Source of the DNA: Paracoccus methylovorus
GTDB taxonomy: Bacteria; Pseudomonadota; Alphaproteobacteria; Rhodobacterales; Rhodobacteraceae
NCBI RefSeq assembly: GCF_016919705.1
Contig: NZ_CP070371.1
Coordinates: forward strand, 1,207,501-1,271,500
Reading direction: 5' to 3'
DNA length: 64,000 bases
The translations under genes were made by a program, and so were the position numbers. Shown here in pieces: positions 51,977 to 62,120 of the stretch (its first letter is position 1; every line of letters starts with the position of its first letter). Under the pieces are notes generated by a model. The model did not search any database, was not told the origin of the DNA, and saw only the letters and a program-made list of their open reading frames with translations.

Positions 51977-52788
51977 TGCCCGCACAGTCACGCGCCATCC
52001 GCCGGGGTTACGCCGCCTTTGCCGTGCTGGCCATCGGCTTCATCACCCTGCCTTTGGTCTTCATCGTCTGGATGAGCTTCTTTTCCAACAAGATCCTGTC
52101 CTTTCCTCCGCAGGGCTATACGCTGGACTGGTATCTGCGCGCATGGGAGCTGTCGGACTTCCGTAACGGCTTCTTCCTCAGCATCCGGACCAGCCTGATC
52201 GCCACGGGCATCGCCCTGGTGCTAGGGCTGCCGGCCAGCTTTGCCCTGGCGCGGACCCGCTTCAAGGGGCGCGAGACGATCAACACGGTGCTGATGTCGC
52301 CGATGATCGTGCCCGGCATCGTCGGCGGCAGCGCGCTGTTCGTGTTCTTTCTGGAGGTCGAGTTCCTGACCGGCTGGCGCATCGCCGGGACCAGCGCGGG
52401 CCTGCTGGTCGCCCACGGGCTGATCGCGCTGCCCTGGATGATCCGGCTGGTCACGACCTCGCTGATTTCGGTCAACCCCTCGGTCGAAGAGGCGGCGCGC
52501 AGCCTGGGGGCGGGACCGCTGACGGTGTTCTGGCGCATCACCCTGCCGGTCATCAAGCCGGGCGTGATCGCCGGGTCGCTGTTTGCCTTCATCAATTCCT
52601 TCATCGATCTGGAAAAGTCGCTGTTCCTGGTCGGGCCGGACAGCACGACCTTGCAGATCGCGCTGATCAACTATCTGGAATGGAATTTCGACCCGACCAT
52701 CGGCGCCGTCGCCACCGTGCAGATCGCCCTGGTGACGGCCCTGCTGATCGTCACCGACCGTTATGTCAAGCTCAGCCGCGCCTTCTGA
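51973..52788 (+). CDS. ABC importer permease 2 (PotC-like)
   Basis: 271 residues from ATG 51973, coupled to permease 1 by ATGA; a second ATG directly follows. Six helices. The EAA loop is EEAARSLGAGPLTVFWRITLPVIKPGV. N-terminal features (FITLPLVFIVWMSFFSNKILSFPPQGYTLDWY) are typical of PotC. It forms the channel with permease 1. Confidence 0.92.
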   Translation: MMPAQSRAIRRGYAAFAVLAIGFITLPLVFIVWMSFFSNKILSFPPQGYTLDWYLRAWELSDFRNGFFLSIRTSLIATGIALVLGLPASFALARTRFKGRETINTVLMSPMIVPGIVGGSALFVFFLEVEFLTGWRIAGTSAGLLVAHGLIALPWMIRLVTTSLISVNPSVEEAARSLGAGPLTVFWRITLPVIKPGVIAGSLFAFINSFIDLEKSLFLVGPDSTTLQIALINYLEWNFDPTIGAVATVQIALVTALLIVTDRYVKLSRAF

Positions 52789-52799
52789 AAGGATCAACC

Positions 52800-53870
<1,071 letters not shown>

Positions 53871-53888
53871 AACGAACAGGAGAAGACG

Positions 53889-54890
53889 ATGAACGACCTG
53901 ACCCCCGTTTCCGGGGCCGATGCCCTGCACGCCCGATTGACCGTCGTGGACGGGCTGATCGTGTCCGATTTCGACCGCGCGATCTTCCAGGACATGCGGC
54001 GCGGCGGCATCACGGCCGCCAACTGCACCTGCTGCATCTGGGAGGACTTCACCGGCACGATGCGCAACATCATGCAGTGGAAGCAGTGGTTTCGCGACAA
54101 TGACGACCTGATCCTGCAAGTGCGCAGCACCGCCGACATCCGCCGCGCCAAGGCCGAAGGCAAGACCGGCATCATCCTGGGCTGGCAGAACATCACCGGC
54201 ATCGAGGACCAGATCGGCTATCTGTCGCTGTTCAAGGATTTGGGCGTCGGCATCATCCAAATGGCCTACAACACCCAGAACCTTGTCGCGACCGGCTGCT
54301 ATGAATCCAGGGACGGCGGGCTGTCGGATTTCGGGCACGAGGTGGTGTCCGAGATGAACCGCCTGGGGATCCTGTGCGATCTGTCCCATGTCGGTGCGCA
54401 AAGCAGCCGCGACGTGATCCTGGCCTCGCGCCAGCCGGTCGCCTATTCCCATTGCCTGCCCGCCGGGCTGAAGGCGCATCCGCGCAACAAAACGGACGAG
54501 GAGTTGCGCTTCATCATCGACCATGGTGGTTTCGTGGGCGTGACTATGTTCACGCCCTTCCTGGCGCGCGGGACCGATGCGACGGTCGACGACTATGTCG
54601 ATGCGATGGAATACGTCATCAATGTCTGCGGCGAGGAGCGGGTCGGCTACGGCACCGACTTCACCCAGGGTCACGGCCAGGAGTTCTTCGACTGGATCAG
54701 CCATGACAAGGGTTATGCCCGCCGCCTGACGGACCTGGGCACGATCAAGAACCCCGCCGGCCTGGACTCGATCGGCCATACCGGCGCGCTGACCGCCGCC
54801 ATGCAGCGCCGGAACTGGCCCGAGGCGCGGATCGAGCGCATCATGGGCGCAAACTGGGTCACCCTGCTGGCGGAGATCTGGCGGGCTTGA
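53889..54890 (+). CDS. M19 (membrane dipeptidase-like) protein with altered metal site
   Basis: 333 residues from ATG 53889 (CAGGAGA upstream). The fold is recognisable as M19: DLSHVGAQSSRDV, YSHCLPAG, HPRNKTDEELRFIIDHGGFVGV and YGTDFTQGHG correspond to the family motifs around its late metal and substrate residues. The early HxD metal motif (usually DGHxD) reads VVDGLIVSDFDR, and the bridging glutamate region reads LGWQNITG where GxEG is usual. So both metal sites may be incomplete. There is no signal peptide. It sits last in the ABC importer operon and probably acts on the imported compound. Chemistry is uncertain. Confidence 0.8.
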   Translation: MNDLTPVSGADALHARLTVVDGLIVSDFDRAIFQDMRRGGITAANCTCCIWEDFTGTMRNIMQWKQWFRDNDDLILQVRSTADIRRAKAEGKTGIILGWQNITGIEDQIGYLSLFKDLGVGIIQMAYNTQNLVATGCYESRDGGLSDFGHEVVSEMNRLGILCDLSHVGAQSSRDVILASRQPVAYSHCLPAGLKAHPRNKTDEELRFIIDHGGFVGVTMFTPFLARGTDATVDDYVDAMEYVINVCGEERVGYGTDFTQGHGQEFFDWISHDKGYARRLTDLGTIKNPAGLDSIGHTGALTAAMQRRNWPEARIERIMGANWVTLLAEIWRA

Positions 54891-55052
54891 GCCGAACCTG
54901 GCTGTATTACAATGACCTGTGGGAAGTTAACTGTGTGAATCCAAAGTGATATCTGAGATTCATGAGTAGACCGTGACCAACCATATACAAGCTACGAACT
55001 GGCCAGCCCAATATGCAGCACTTTAGCACCGGGCCTCGATGTCGATCTAGTT

Positions 55053-56885
55053 CTATCCCGGCGTGAGCTGCGATGCAGCGTAGACGGGCCAGCGTGGCGG
55101 CTGGCGGACGTGTAACCATGCTGCCATGTCGATGTGTCTGCCCATGAAGATTAAGTTTGACATGGCGCTTAATGCGCCGGCACCGCGTTTTGCATTATCG
55201 TTGATCTCTTCCAATTTCCTAGCCGCGTCCTCGGCCTGTTTGCCTGCCTCGGCATAGGATTGTGCCAGCCGGTCTATTTGGGCCTCTAGCTGGGGCGTGA
55301 CTTCTTTACCCGCTTGCTGGGCAGCAGCCAGAAGTTTGGCTTTTGTCTCGGCATATTGGGCTGCATCACCGTATTCCTTGGTCGAACCGGTCAGCGTGCC
55401 ATATACCTGCGACTGAAGCTGCATAAGCGCAGTCCGTTCGCGGATGGATTTAGCCTCGCGTTCAAAGTCGTCCAGCTTCTCGCGCGATGCACCACCACGC
55501 TTACCTTTGCCACCGCCCTTGTTGCCACCGCCCGTGGCCGGGTGATCCTCAATACTTACCGGCTCGGCACTTGGTGCGGATGGCGGGGGCACATAATCCG
55601 CCGCGTTGAAGAATGTCCCGGTGTCCGTATTGTTGCCGAAACTGTATCGGGGAATATTTGCGGCCTCGGCCCGTAGCGCCGCCAGTTCCTCCCGCACCCT
55701 TTGCAACTGCGCTACCGCTGCATCAGTATTAAGATCAAACCGCTTGTCGCTTTCGATCTGCGTTTCCAAGCCCTCGATTAGCCGTTCGAGCGTGGCTATC
55801 TTGTGCTCGGCCTCGCGCACGTCTGGATTGAGGGTCAATCCGTTCTCATTGATCCCCAGAATCTCATTAAGGCGGGCAAAAAAGTCAGAATTGCCAATAT
55901 CGTTCAGCCAGTTAGTTCCGGCTTCCTCGGCTTCGCGGATAATATCCACGATGCGCCGAACCTCGGTAACAAAGCCCTCGGTGTCGAACCGATCCAGCCC
56001 ATCGCCCAGATCGCCAATGGCACGGGCAAGACCTTCAGAAGCCCCGGAAGCTCGGTCGAACTCGCCCACCACCGTCACAAGGCTGTTGCCCAGCCGCGTG
56101 AACGCCTGCCCCACGGTCGTTTGCGAAGTCTCGGCTTGCCGGCGCAGTTCGCCAGACCCGGCCTCGAACGCGCGGAAAAACGCGGTGCTGGACACCTTGC
56201 CATCGACCACCAGCTTGCGAAGCTCGGCCACCGAACCATTGGCCTCTTTCAGGCCGCGCGCCACGGCCTGCGCAATCGTCGGGGTGCCTTCCAGAATGGA
56301 GTTGAATTCCTCGGCACGGACGACGCCACCGCCAAGGGCTTGGCTAAGCTGCAAGAGCGATCCGCTGGCGGTGTTGGCATCGGTCCCGGCCACCTTCAGC
56401 GCGACCGCAACCCCATCCGTGAACCGGATAAGTTCGTCGCCGCTTACACCCAATTCTTTCTGGGTCAAAGCCAGCTTGGAATACAGATCAACCAGAGAGG
56501 CGATCGGGGCAGAGTTGCGTTGCGCAGAGCGAAAAAGCTGATCATAGACGCGCGAAAGGTCCGCGCCTTCAAGGCCGGCCACGCGCAGGGCATTCTGCAT
56601 CTGGGTCGCGGAATCGGCAAGTTGAGCGTAGTTGCGCACCTGCCGGGTAAGAACGGCAGTGGATATACCAGCGGCAAGCGGCCCGGATAGTTTCCCGAAA
56701 CTTGCCCCGATCCTGCCGCCCAAGCCCTGATAGGCATCCCCGATCTTTTTAGCATTCTGCCGGGCCAGTTGCTCCATGCGCTTTGAGGCGCGCTGTTGCT
56801 GGGTGATGGCGCGGTTAAAGTCTTTTTCCCATTTGGCGACGTTCGCCTCAAGCTTGACCAACAGGCCGGTTTCATCGAGTGCCAT
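55053..56885 (-). CDS. Phage tail tape-measure protein, probably truncated at the 3' end
   Basis: 610 residues; AGGA lies about 7 bases before ATG 56885. The N-terminus is helical (LLVKLEANVAKWEKDFNRAITQQQRASKRMEQLARQ). The tape-measure domain covers about 70-270 (NALRVAGLEGADLSRVYDQLFRSAQ, ASGSLLQLSQALGGGVVRAEEFNSILEGTPTIAQAVARGL). Long coiled coils follow. The last 35 residues (NLIFMGRHIDMAAWLHVRQPP...) look foreign, as if the gene was cut and joined to other DNA. It normally sets tail length in siphophages. Only this gene and a terminase piece remain of the prophage. Confidence 0.8.
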   Translation of the reverse strand: MALDETGLLVKLEANVAKWEKDFNRAITQQQRASKRMEQLARQNAKKIGDAYQGLGGRIGASFGKLSGPLAAGISTAVLTRQVRNYAQLADSATQMQNALRVAGLEGADLSRVYDQLFRSAQRNSAPIASLVDLYSKLALTQKELGVSGDELIRFTDGVAVALKVAGTDANTASGSLLQLSQALGGGVVRAEEFNSILEGTPTIAQAVARGLKEANGSVAELRKLVVDGKVSSTAFFRAFEAGSGELRRQAETSQTTVGQAFTRLGNSLVTVVGEFDRASGASEGLARAIGDLGDGLDRFDTEGFVTEVRRIVDIIREAEEAGTNWLNDIGNSDFFARLNEILGINENGLTLNPDVREAEHKIATLERLIEGLETQIESDKRFDLNTDAAVAQLQRVREELAALRAEAANIPRYSFGNNTDTGTFFNAADYVPPPSAPSAEPVSIEDHPATGGGNKGGGKGKRGGASREKLDDFEREAKSIRERTALMQLQSQVYGTLTGSTKEYGDAAQYAETKAKLLAAAQQAGKEVTPQLEAQIDRLAQSYAEAGKQAEDAARKLEEINDNAKRGAGALSAMSNLIFMGRHIDMAAWLHVRQPPRWPVYAASQLTPG

Positions 56886-56900
56886 TCAAAATCCTACTCG

Positions 56901-57680
56901 TTACGCGACCAGAAGGCCGGAAATATCGTCGCGGTCGTAAAGGCCGCGTTGTTCATGGGCGATGCGGGCGCGGCTGACGGCCATGGCCGAGGCGACGGCG
57001 GCGTCAATGCGGCCATTGCTGCGCTGTTTGTGCATCCGCACCAGCCCGCTTTGCGGGTTCGTGGAGACGGCCACGTTGTCAAAATGGCTGCGCATCACCG
57101 GGTCGCCGTCATGGCGGATCAGATCGCCATTCACCGCCTTGACCAGCTCACCGATGGCACGGGACATCTGCATGACGGATTGCGGGTGCTGGAAAACCGG
57201 CAGGCTGTCATCTGCAAGGTTCTGCATCATCTTATTGGCTAGATGCGGGTCCACCGCGATCTCTTGCACGTCATAGGTGGCGCAAAGCTCGCGGATATGA
57301 TCCTCAACCTGCTTTTCGTCGATGATGCCAGCCGGGCAAACGTCGATCAGCCCTTGGTCGTGCCATTCCTGATAGGGGGCACGGTCCTTGTCGCCCTTGG
57401 CCTTCAGATCGGCGGCAGGCACAAAGCAGCGATTGCGAAGGCTGGAAGCGCCGCCCTGCCCGAGGCCCGGGGTGCTGTTCCATGTGTCCAGCCCACCGGC
57501 GCGAGCCTTTGGCGCGCTGATCGCGCGCATACTGGACCTGCCCGAGATCAAGGCCGAAACCGACGAACTGTTCGCATTGCCGGTGACGCCTGCGCCCGAT
57601 CCGCTTCCACAGAACGCCGCGCCGGCTTGGGTGCTGCCGCTATTGCGGCTGATGAAATCAGCAAGATTGGGGCAAAGCAC
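56901..57680 (-). pseudogene. Phage terminase large-subunit C-terminal (nuclease) piece
   Basis: The part from about residue 84 onward (CFVPAADLKAKGDKDRAPYQEWHDQGLIDVCPAGIIDEKQVEDHIRE, EIAVDPHLANKMMQNLADD, FDNVAVSTNPQSGLVRMHKQRSNGRIDAAVASAMAVSRAR) matches the terminase nuclease domain, including the final aspartate motif GRIDAAVA. The first 60 or so residues are Ser/Gly-rich, unlike a terminase, and overlap other DNA, so the junction is near 57440-57500. The ATPase half is missing. Its stop lies 15 bases before the tape-measure gene. In phages several structural genes normally stand between these two. Confidence 0.7.
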
Positions 57681-57849
57681 GGCGCGCGCTTCCGGGCCAC
57701 CTTCCTGCCGGTATTGAGCTACCCGATGTGCAAGACGCCGCTGCCATCTTGGTCCGCTTCAGGCTTTTCTAATCCCGTCCTGTCGGCATCCAAAGCATTG
57801 CCCCGCCTCATGCCGAGCGCGGGGCTTTTTGATGCCGAGCCAGAATTTT

Positions 57850-60078
57850 TTACTGCCAAAGCTGGCCCGCCGCCACAGTTGTACGAGACCGTTTGTTATA
57901 CCCATTGACTGCAAACGTGACGAGCAACACCACGACGACCAGCGCCTGCGCGGCCAGCGGTTCGGCGACGGGGAAAAGGCCGAACCACAATTGCAGCCAG
58001 TCGCGGTCCGGGAACCATCCGACGGGGGTTGCACCGATCAGTGCGGCTGTCTGCAGGCCGCGGATGCCCGCCCCCACAAGCATGATCGCCAGCAGCGACA
58101 ACAGCACCGATGTCGCCCGGAAGAACAGCGCAAGCGGCAGGCGGCGCCCGGATACCAGCACCAACCAGCCGGCCGCTATCACGCCCGCAAGGCCCAGGGC
58201 CAGACCAAGCATGACCGGCATGGCCGGGGCATCAACCAGCAGCGCCTCGTAAAACAATACCGTTTCGAAGCCTTCGCGAAAGACGACCAGAAAGGCGAGC
58301 ATAGCGACCGATCCGGGCGTCACGCTGCCGGCAAGCTTGCGTCGAAGCGCACTGACCTGGCCGCCCTGCGCCGACAGCCCCATCACCATCCAGACCAGCA
58401 CTACGGCGGCGACCAGCGCCGTCCCGCCTTCCAACGCCTCGCGCGCAAGGGTGGAGATCGAGAACAGCCAGCGTGCCCCCGCCCACAGCGCAAAGCTGCC
58501 GGCGAGCGCCGCAACGACGCCCACGGCGAGGGGACGGCGGAAACGCGCGGGGTCGACGCCCTCGGCCCGCAGTGCCGCCATCAATGCGGCAAGGATCAGC
58601 ACGGCCTCCAGCCCCTCGCGAAACAGGATCGCCGAGGATTGCAGCACTGCGCCAAGACGGGAAATCGGGGCCTCGATCTTTTCGCGCGCTCCGTTCAGGT
58701 CTGTCTTGATGCCCTCGACCTCGGCCAGAAAAGCATCCTCGGGCGCATGATCGGCCACCAGTCGCCCAAGCCCGAACCGATCCGCGCGCCCTTCCCAAAA
58801 CCGCGCCTCAAGTCGCAGTGCCATGGCCGGGGCGCGTGGCACCAGCCGCTGTTCGATATCCGGGTCGAACCAGGAATAGGCCTCCAGCCGCTTGAGCTCA
58901 GCCCCCTCCCAATCGCCCTGCCCCACCATCAGGACAAGCTCGTCCAGTGCCGCCGGCAGGGCGTCCACCGCTGCGGCATATCCGCCACTGGCGACTTCCT
59001 CGCCGAAAAGGCGGTCGATCACCTCCAGCGCCTCGGTCACACGCGGTTCGATCCCGTCTTCGCGCGCGGCCATGATCTGCGCCATTTCGGCCATCAGCGT
59101 GCCCAGCCGATCCGCCGCGGCGCGGTCTGCGATCTCGGGCGCCAGATCGCCCAGGATCATCGCAGCGCGGTCACGAAAAAGCAGCGCCTCGTTATATTCC
59201 ATCGACGAGCGGATTACGCCGTCACGTATGCCGTCGCGGTATTCTTCCCAGACCAGCGCAGTAAAGCGGCGCAGAAGTCGGGCGCGACGTAGGGTTTCCT
59301 CGGGTGTCAGCGCAACGGGTGCATAGGTCGCAAGCCGGGCCTGAACCGCAGCCAGTGCCGCGGGGTCGCCTACGGCAAGCGCAAGATCGGCGGCAAGGGC
59401 GGCATGCTCCTGTGGGCCAAGGCGTTCCGCCAGGTTGGCGCCCAGATAGGTTACCATCCCCTCGATCCGCCCCAGATCAGAGGCATATTGCACCATCCGT
59501 CCGCCAGCCGCGTCATCGGCAGCCCGCGCCAGCGCAAGGCGCAGTTCCGAGGCGGCGACGATCAGCAACTCATCCTCGACTGTCTGGCGCGCGGCTTCTG
59601 GCGAAATCTGACCCGCGCGCAACGCCTCGACCGCCATGACGGCACGGGTGTCACCCGAGGCACGGGCATAGTCGCGGATATTGAGCCAACCTGCCGCCGT
59701 TTCTGCGTCACCCGCCTCAAGCGCGGCCAGCGCGTGATCGCGCGCACCCTGCATCAACCCGGTCCAGATCAACTGCCGACCGCGCGCGACGCCTTGGGCA
59801 TCTTCGCGCGCAACGCTGTCGGCAAGCCCGGCAAGCGCCGTCTCAGCGGCCTTGCCCTGCGCACCGAAGGCAGGGGCGGTTTGGGTCCAGATCTCTCGCA
59901 TTTCGGCAAGGCGCGTGTTTGCCTCGATCATGCGTTGCGGGCTTGCCGGCATGAGAAAGAGCCGCTCAAGCCGCCCTGTCTCACTGCGCAGGAATTCGGC
60001 CGCCTCCCAAGGGGTTTCCGCCCGAAGCGGGGCAGCGATCAGGCAGAACAGGACGATCAGGGCTTGCAGCAGCCTCAT
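57850..60078 (-). CDS. FTR1-family high-affinity iron permease with large N-terminal periplasmic domain
   Basis: 742 residues: a signal peptide (about 1-20), a helical periplasmic domain of about 460 residues, then seven membrane helices from about 480. The two iron-binding REXXE motifs are REGLE (487-491) and REGFE (601-605). FTR1 proteins move iron across the membrane, usually with a partner that oxidises or reduces it. Here the partner genes are a pentaheme cytochrome c, a cytochrome b and an imelysin-like protein, all in one unit with overlaps. Its ATG overlaps the cytochrome c stop. The large N-terminal region is unlike yeast FTR1 and may dock that cytochrome. Confidence 0.88.
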   Translation of the reverse strand: MRLLQALIVLFCLIAAPLRAETPWEAAEFLRSETGRLERLFLMPASPQRMIEANTRLAEMREIWTQTAPAFGAQGKAAETALAGLADSVAREDAQGVARGRQLIWTGLMQGARDHALAALEAGDAETAAGWLNIRDYARASGDTRAVMAVEALRAGQISPEAARQTVEDELLIVAASELRLALARAADDAAGGRMVQYASDLGRIEGMVTYLGANLAERLGPQEHAALAADLALAVGDPAALAAVQARLATYAPVALTPEETLRRARLLRRFTALVWEEYRDGIRDGVIRSSMEYNEALLFRDRAAMILGDLAPEIADRAAADRLGTLMAEMAQIMAAREDGIEPRVTEALEVIDRLFGEEVASGGYAAAVDALPAALDELVLMVGQGDWEGAELKRLEAYSWFDPDIEQRLVPRAPAMALRLEARFWEGRADRFGLGRLVADHAPEDAFLAEVEGIKTDLNGAREKIEAPISRLGAVLQSSAILFREGLEAVLILAALMAALRAEGVDPARFRRPLAVGVVAALAGSFALWAGARWLFSISTLAREALEGGTALVAAVVLVWMVMGLSAQGGQVSALRRKLAGSVTPGSVAMLAFLVVFREGFETVLFYEALLVDAPAMPVMLGLALGLAGVIAAGWLVLVSGRRLPLALFFRATSVLLSLLAIMLVGAGIRGLQTAALIGATPVGWFPDRDWLQLWFGLFPVAEPLAAQALVVVVLLVTFAVNGYNKRSRTTVAAGQLWQ

Positions 60079-61631
60079 TGCGTGGCATCCGGCAAATCGG
60101 CTGAAAGCTCAGCCAGGGTGAATGAGGGCACGGCCATATTCAGCCGCAGGTTCTTGTAGAGCAGATCTTGCAGCGCGACCCGGTAAAGAAGCTTTGCCTC
60201 GACATGGAACGGGCCACGGGCGCCTTCAGGCAAGGGCACGTCGTAGCGGACCACGTCCTCGCCCCGCGCCGGGATCGGTTTGCGAAGCCATATCACCTCG
60301 GCGGTGACAAAGGTCAGGTGGTCGGTGATCCGTTCCCCCTTGCTGTCAAGGAAATGCTCGATCCAGGTCACGGCCTCCGGGTCTTCGACGCCAAGCCGTT
60401 CCGCAGCACCGCCGGAACGATAGACCTCTTCGCCCGCGCCATCTGTCACGACCACTTCCAGCCACATGTGTTTCTGGTCGTTGACCCCGGTGGGCAAGTT
60501 ATGTCCCGCGCCAAGGTTCTGAACCGCGATGTCCAGTTCCAAACCAGTCTCGGTCGGACGCTGGCCGCGCAGTTCAAGCCCCGCCGCCGTGCGCAGGAAA
60601 GCGGCGGTCTGGCGGGCCTGCTCCTCGATCGTGGCGCGGTTCATCTCTGCATCGACGCCGGGCAGCAGACCGCCGCGCAGCACCAGAAGCATGTCCCCCA
60701 GCGAACTGTCCGCCATCACATGGTTGGCGCCGATGAAACGGTGGGAATAGCGCGCGGGCTTGTCGGTGCGCCCCTCGCGCAGCGCCATGACCTGCCCCGC
60801 CGGATCACCGGCCATGTGGCAATCCTGACAGGTGACGCCCTGCGCCCCATACCAGCTATCCCGCCATTCGACAAAAGTTGACTGCACGGTCTGGTGTGCT
60901 TTTGCCCGCGACATGGACTCGTCATAGCTTTCGGTATGGCAGCCGCCGCAAAGGTCCGAACTTTTCATCAGCGCGGCAGTATCAGGGGCGCCATATGCGG
61001 CAAGGTGGGCGCGCGGATCAGCCAAAAGCAGCGCGCCTTGGGGCTGGTCGCGCTCTGCCTCTGCCCGGTCATAGGCAAGCGTCACTGCGCCGTTGCCCTT
61101 GATCGGGTCGGCATGGATCGCGGTGTGACAGGCGATGCAGCTTATCCCTTCGCCCAAGGCTTCGGTCGGCTCGACGGAAACGAAGCGGTTGGTCCGACCC
61201 GAAAGCATCTCGGCAGGGGCGTGGCAACCTTCGCAGAAACGCGCCTGCTCAGGACCATGGCGCAGCAGGTCGGAATTGATATCGACGGTGACTTCATAGA
61301 CCAAGTCCTGATCGGCGATGGCGTGAAGCGACCCGGCCCATTCCTCGAACTCCCGCTGGTGACAGGTGGCGCATTCCGCCGAGGACGGCAGGCGTTTCGG
61401 ATCGCTCATCCGGCCCGAGGCCGACAGCATGCGCGAGGGCCAAAAGGCCCGCTCCGCGCCGGTTTCATCCGGCCCGAACGGCATGCGATAGAACGGAATA
61501 TCCTCCAGCGCGACACCCGTGGGTCGGGGCGCGGGACGCAGCGCAGCCCAAGCCGCCAGCACCACAACAGCCGCCAGTGCGGCAAAAGCCAAAGGGCGGG
61601 CATGGAATTTGAACTGTGATTTGAGTTTCAC
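60075..61631 (-). CDS. Membrane-anchored pentaheme cytochrome c of the iron-uptake unit
   Basis: About 518 residues from GTG 61631, which overlaps the cytochrome b stop as GTGA; an in-frame ATG at 61643 is the alternative. The N-terminal helix (PLAFAALAAVVVLAAWAAL) is a signal anchor. Five CxxCH sites are seen at about residues 87 (CATCH), 133 (CEGCH), 165 (CIACH), 228 (CGGCH) and 268 (CQDCH). The spacing resembles cytochrome c554-type multiheme proteins. The C-terminal half (about 330-518) has no heme site and looks beta-rich. It is positioned to pass electrons between quinol or cytochrome b and periplasmic iron. Confidence 0.88.
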   Translation of the reverse strand: MKLKSQFKFHARPLAFAALAAVVVLAAWAALRPAPRPTGVALEDIPFYRMPFGPDETGAERAFWPSRMLSASGRMSDPKRLPSSAECATCHQREFEEWAGSLHAIADQDLVYEVTVDINSDLLRHGPEQARFCEGCHAPAEMLSGRTNRFVSVEPTEALGEGISCIACHTAIHADPIKGNGAVTLAYDRAEAERDQPQGALLLADPRAHLAAYGAPDTAALMKSSDLCGGCHTESYDESMSRAKAHQTVQSTFVEWRDSWYGAQGVTCQDCHMAGDPAGQVMALREGRTDKPARYSHRFIGANHVMADSSLGDMLLVLRGGLLPGVDAEMNRATIEEQARQTAAFLRTAAGLELRGQRPTETGLELDIAVQNLGAGHNLPTGVNDQKHMWLEVVVTDGAGEEVYRSGGAAERLGVEDPEAVTWIEHFLDSKGERITDHLTFVTAEVIWLRKPIPARGEDVVRYDVPLPEGARGPFHVEAKLLYRVALQDLLYKNLRLNMAVPSFTLAELSADLPDATQ

Positions 61632-62101
61632 GGCTTTACCCATTGCCAGTGGCGCAACGTCAGATGGGCAAGCAGCCCGACGACAGCCAGCCACGAACCC
61701 CAGAAATGCAGCCACGACAGAACCGCGCTGACATCACGCGGCAGGAACCAGACCGGGCCGAACAACCACAGAATAGCCGGCACCGCCATGATCAGCCCAC
61801 CGCCCAGAACCAGCACATAGGCCGCAAGCAAAAGCCAAGCCAGCACGGTGAAACTGTGTCGCTGGCTGCGGGCCAGACCTTGCGGCACATGCGCGAACAG
61901 CCATGGGATGAGAATCGCGGTAAAGGCGATGCCCCCAAAAAGATGCAGGATAAGGATTGCCCCCTCGCCGGGGTGCAACCACAAAAACAGGCCCGAGAGG
62001 AAAAGCGCCATGAAAGCGGCGCTCAGCAGGGCCGAACGGATGCTTCCCCCATAAGCATGGGGAAAGGACCCGGGTTGGGGATGGCTTGCGGCTTGTCCCA
62101 T
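61628..62101 (-). CDS. Small cytochrome b (four-helix) of the iron-uptake unit
   Basis: 157 residues from ATG 62101; the frame is open to 62203. Four hydrophobic segments are seen, with histidines in or near helices 1, 2 and 4 (FLWLHPGEG, LILHLFGG, LSWLHFWGSWLAVVGLLAHLTLRHW) that could bind haem b. There is no strong family match beyond a cytochrome b561 or DUF4405-like appearance. It lies between the imelysin-like and multiheme genes with a 4-base overlap to the latter. A role in carrying electrons from the quinone pool to the cytochrome c is inferred. Confidence 0.7.
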   Translation of the reverse strand: MGQAASHPQPGSFPHAYGGSIRSALLSAAFMALFLSGLFLWLHPGEGAILILHLFGGIAFTAILIPWLFAHVPQGLARSQRHSFTVLAWLLLAAYVLVLGGGLIMAVPAILWLFGPVWFLPRDVSAVLSWLHFWGSWLAVVGLLAHLTLRHWQWVKP

Positions 62102-62120
62102 TACAAACGCATCAAGAGCC

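Noticed and set aside
57388..57908. Plus-strand frames opposite the terminase piece and beyond
   Set aside because: A stretch (RAFGALIARILDLPEIKAETDELFALP) looks protein-like and may be a phage fragment, but the frame breaks and I could not name a family.
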